Shown piece after piece: positions 40,423 to 41,979 of a stretch of DNA of 41,979 nucleotides. This stretch comes from JAGVPT01 sp035500675. GTDB lineage: Bacteria; Bacteroidota; Ignavibacteria; UBA10030; UBA8401. The stretch's first letter is position 1. Every line of letters starts with the position of its first letter. The DNA lies in assembly GCA_035500675.1 (NCBI GenBank), contig DATJXA010000088.1:1-41979 (forward strand), written 5' to 3'. Both the position numbers and the translations under genes were made by a program. The notes under the pieces were generated by a model. That model saw nothing but the letters and a program-made list of their open reading frames with translations. It made no database searches and had not been told where the DNA came from.

Positions 40423-41979
40423 ATGGACATTTCTGTCGTCATCGTTAATTACAACGTTCGCGATTTCCTCAACAACGCCCTCGTCTCGGTGTTTAAAGCC
40501 CTCGAAGGTTTTGAGGGCGAGGTCTTCGTTGTCGACAACGCTTCGGACGATGGCAGCTGCGAAATGTTGCAGAAATCTTTTCCTCATGTCCATCTCATCA
40601 AAAATACAGTGAACGTCGGGTTCGCGAAGGCGAATAACCAAGCTCTTGCCCTCGCCGCCGGAAAATATCTCCTTCTCCTGAACCCCGACACGATCGTTCA
40701 GGAAGACACCTTTCGCGTCCTCATCGGTTTTTTTGAAAGCAACCCCGATGTCGGCATGGCAGGCTGTAAAATTCTCAACCCCGATGGAACGCTCCAGCTT
40801 GCCTGCCGCCGGAGTTTTCCGACGCCATGGGTGGCGTTGACGAAAGTGTCCGGACTCAGCTCGGTGTTCGGTTCGACAAAGCTTTTCGGAAGATATAATC
40901 TCACATACCTTAATCCCGACGAGAACTATGAGGTCGATGCGATCAGCGGTTCATGTATGATGGTGCGGCGCGATGTGTACACGACCGTCGGGGGGCTCGA
41001 TGAGAATTTCTTTATGTACGGAGAGGACCTGGACTGGTGTTATCGAGTGCAAAAAGAGGGATGGAAGGTATTCTACGTTGCCGACACGAAAATTATTCAT
41101 TACAAAGGGGAGAGCACACGCAGAAGCGATATCGACGAGCTGAAGATCTTCTATAAGGCAATGCGCTTGTTTGTCCAAAAGCATCATCAGGGCTCGATCG
41201 TTTTCGGGTGGGTACTCGACGTAGCGATCGACGCTCGCAAATTTATCGCAACGCTCGCCCGTTTCGGAAAGCCGTTTCTGGTATCGCTGTTCGATTTTCT
41301 TATCGTGGTTGGAACTATTCTTTTTGGAGCATTTCTTCGGTCAGGGAAATTTTTTTCCTTTCCTTCATACGCCTACCCATGGGCTCTCATTGTGCCGTCT
41401 TTCATCGTGGCGTTTTCGTCCTATGTTGCCGGAGTCTACTCCTATCGTAAGCTATCGATCTCGCGATCGTTCAGCGCAACACTCGTGGCATTTACGATCA
41501 TTTCGTCTTTGACTTCGTTCGTTAAAACTTTCGCTTTTAGCCGCGCGGTCATGATTATTTCCGGTGGATTGAGCCTTCTTTTTCTTCCCGGATGGCGCTT
41601 GATGGTGAGATTATCGGGCATCGGAGGGTCCGTCTCGCGCAAGACTTTGTTTGGGCGGCGGACGCTGATCGTGGGAATCGGCCAAGCCGGTCAGGAAGTA
41701 CTGAGGAAGCTGCGTTCAAGGCCCGGGGAAGGGTACACCGTTGTCGGTTTCATCGACGTCAATCGCCAGCGGCTCGGCGAAAAGATCAACGGAATGGAAA
41801 TCCTGGGAAGCGTCGACACGATCGGCAAAGTGATCAACGATTACCGGATCAGCGAAGTGATCTTCTCGACCGATGCGATCCCGTATTCGACAATCCTTTC
41901 GGTCATCAGCAAAAGCAGGAACCGCCTGGTGGACTTCAAGCTGGTGCCCAACTCGCTCGAAGTGATCATAGGGAAGACA
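40423..41979 (+). CDS. GT2-membrane-nucleotide-binding fusion protein (3' partial)
   Basis: ATG 40423 opens a frame of 519 codons with no stop before the window end, so the C-terminus is missing. Residues 1-245 are a GT2 glycosyltransferase of the rhamnosyl type (SVVIVNYNVRDFLNNAL, VVDNASDDGS, NVGFAKANNQAL, LLLNPDTIV, ISGSCMMVRRDV, FFMYGEDLDWCYRVQ). About 265-395 holds four hydrophobic segments (PFLVSLFDFLIVVGTILFG, WALIVPSFIVAFSSYVAGVY, TLVAFTIISSLTSF, AVMIISGGLSLLFLPG). From about 410 a Rossmann domain begins (LIVGIGQAGQEVLRKL, YTVVGFIDV, EILGSVDTIG), like CoA_binding_3 of polyprenyl glycosylphosphotransferases. A sugar transferase domain may follow beyond the edge. The gene starts nine bases after the DPM-like gene. 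Confidence 0.85.
   Translation, partial: MDISVVIVNYNVRDFLNNALVSVFKALEGFEGEVFVVDNASDDGSCEMLQKSFPHVHLIKNTVNVGFAKANNQALALAAGKYLLLLNPDTIVQEDTFRVLIGFFESNPDVGMAGCKILNPDGTLQLACRRSFPTPWVALTKVSGLSSVFGSTKLFGRYNLTYLNPDENYEVDAISGSCMMVRRDVYTTVGGLDENFFMYGEDLDWCYRVQKEGWKVFYVADTKIIHYKGESTRRSDIDELKIFYKAMRLFVQKHHQGSIVFGWVLDVAIDARKFIATLARFGKPFLVSLFDFLIVVGTILFGAFLRSGKFFSFPSYAYPWALIVPSFIVAFSSYVAGVYSYRKLSISRSFSATLVAFTIISSLTSFVKTFAFSRAVMIISGGLSLLFLPGWRLMVRLSGIGGSVSRKTLFGRRTLIVGIGQAGQEVLRKLRSRPGEGYTVVGFIDVNRQRLGEKINGMEILGSVDTIGKVINDYRISEVIFSTDAIPYSTILSVISKSRNRLVDFKLVPNSLEVIIGKT

Overview
The window looks like the chromosome of a Gram-negative bacterium of the Fibrobacteres-Chlorobi-Bacteroidota (FCB) group. The evidence is a giant SprA/Sov-type translocon protein, a PorX response regulator with a PglZ-type phosphatase domain, a protein ending in a type IX secretion (T9SS) type A sorting domain, and the LPS permeases LptF and LptG. 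The base composition looks moderate (around half GC by eye), and several promoter candidates fit a plain TTGAC-N17-TATnnT pattern rather than the diverged Bacteroidales/Flavobacteriales -33/-7 type. I therefore favour an Ignavibacteria/Chlorobi/Kapabacteria-like lineage over a classical Bacteroidales or Flavobacteriia genome. This placement is inference from gene content only.

Layout. (1) 1-6948, plus strand: a surface/secretion block. It holds a T9SS-targeted M6-peptidase-like protein whose zinc motif is lost, a translationally coupled metallopeptidase/TolB-propeller/Omp85-barrel fusion, and a small exported membrane protein. (2) 6952-9453, minus strand: lptF and lptG, separated by a 35-nt near-perfect palindrome. 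(3) 9683-18539, plus strand: sprA and porX, the T9SS outer-membrane translocon and its response regulator. (4) 18548-22238: a tight housekeeping operon of tsaE, tsaB, accD, panC and a stand-alone GlmU uridyltransferase domain. (5) 22344-22986: a self-contained one-gene unit with a near-consensus promoter, a 156-residue exported protein and an intrinsic terminator. (6) 23008-25559: LytR_C protein, rsfS and argS. (7) 25560-25828: a control region with two promoter candidates, a terminator-like hairpin and a 12-bp inverted repeat. (8) 25829 to the right edge: a surface-polysaccharide cluster.

The polysaccharide cluster has an RmlC-like cupin, dTDP-glucose 4,6-dehydratase and UDP-GlcNAc 2-epimerase for precursors. 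It has a Wza-like exporter, a Wzz-like co-polymerase, a Wzx flippase and a putative Wzy polymerase. It also has several GT2/GT4 glycosyltransferases, a methyltransferase, a polyprenyl-phosphate sugar transferase, a polyprenol-phosphate mannosyltransferase-like enzyme, and an unusual GT2-membrane-nucleotide-binding fusion cut by the window end. This is a complete Wzx/Wzy-type logic: priming on undecaprenyl phosphate, stepwise extension, flipping, polymerisation and export. In many T9SS organisms surface polysaccharide anchors T9SS cargo, so the T9SS block and this cluster may be functionally linked, though nothing here proves it.

No rRNA, tRNA, CRISPR array, insertion sequence or integrase was seen. 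No gene-free stretch exceeds 300 bases. The longest are 25560-25828 and 9454-9682, both described below.
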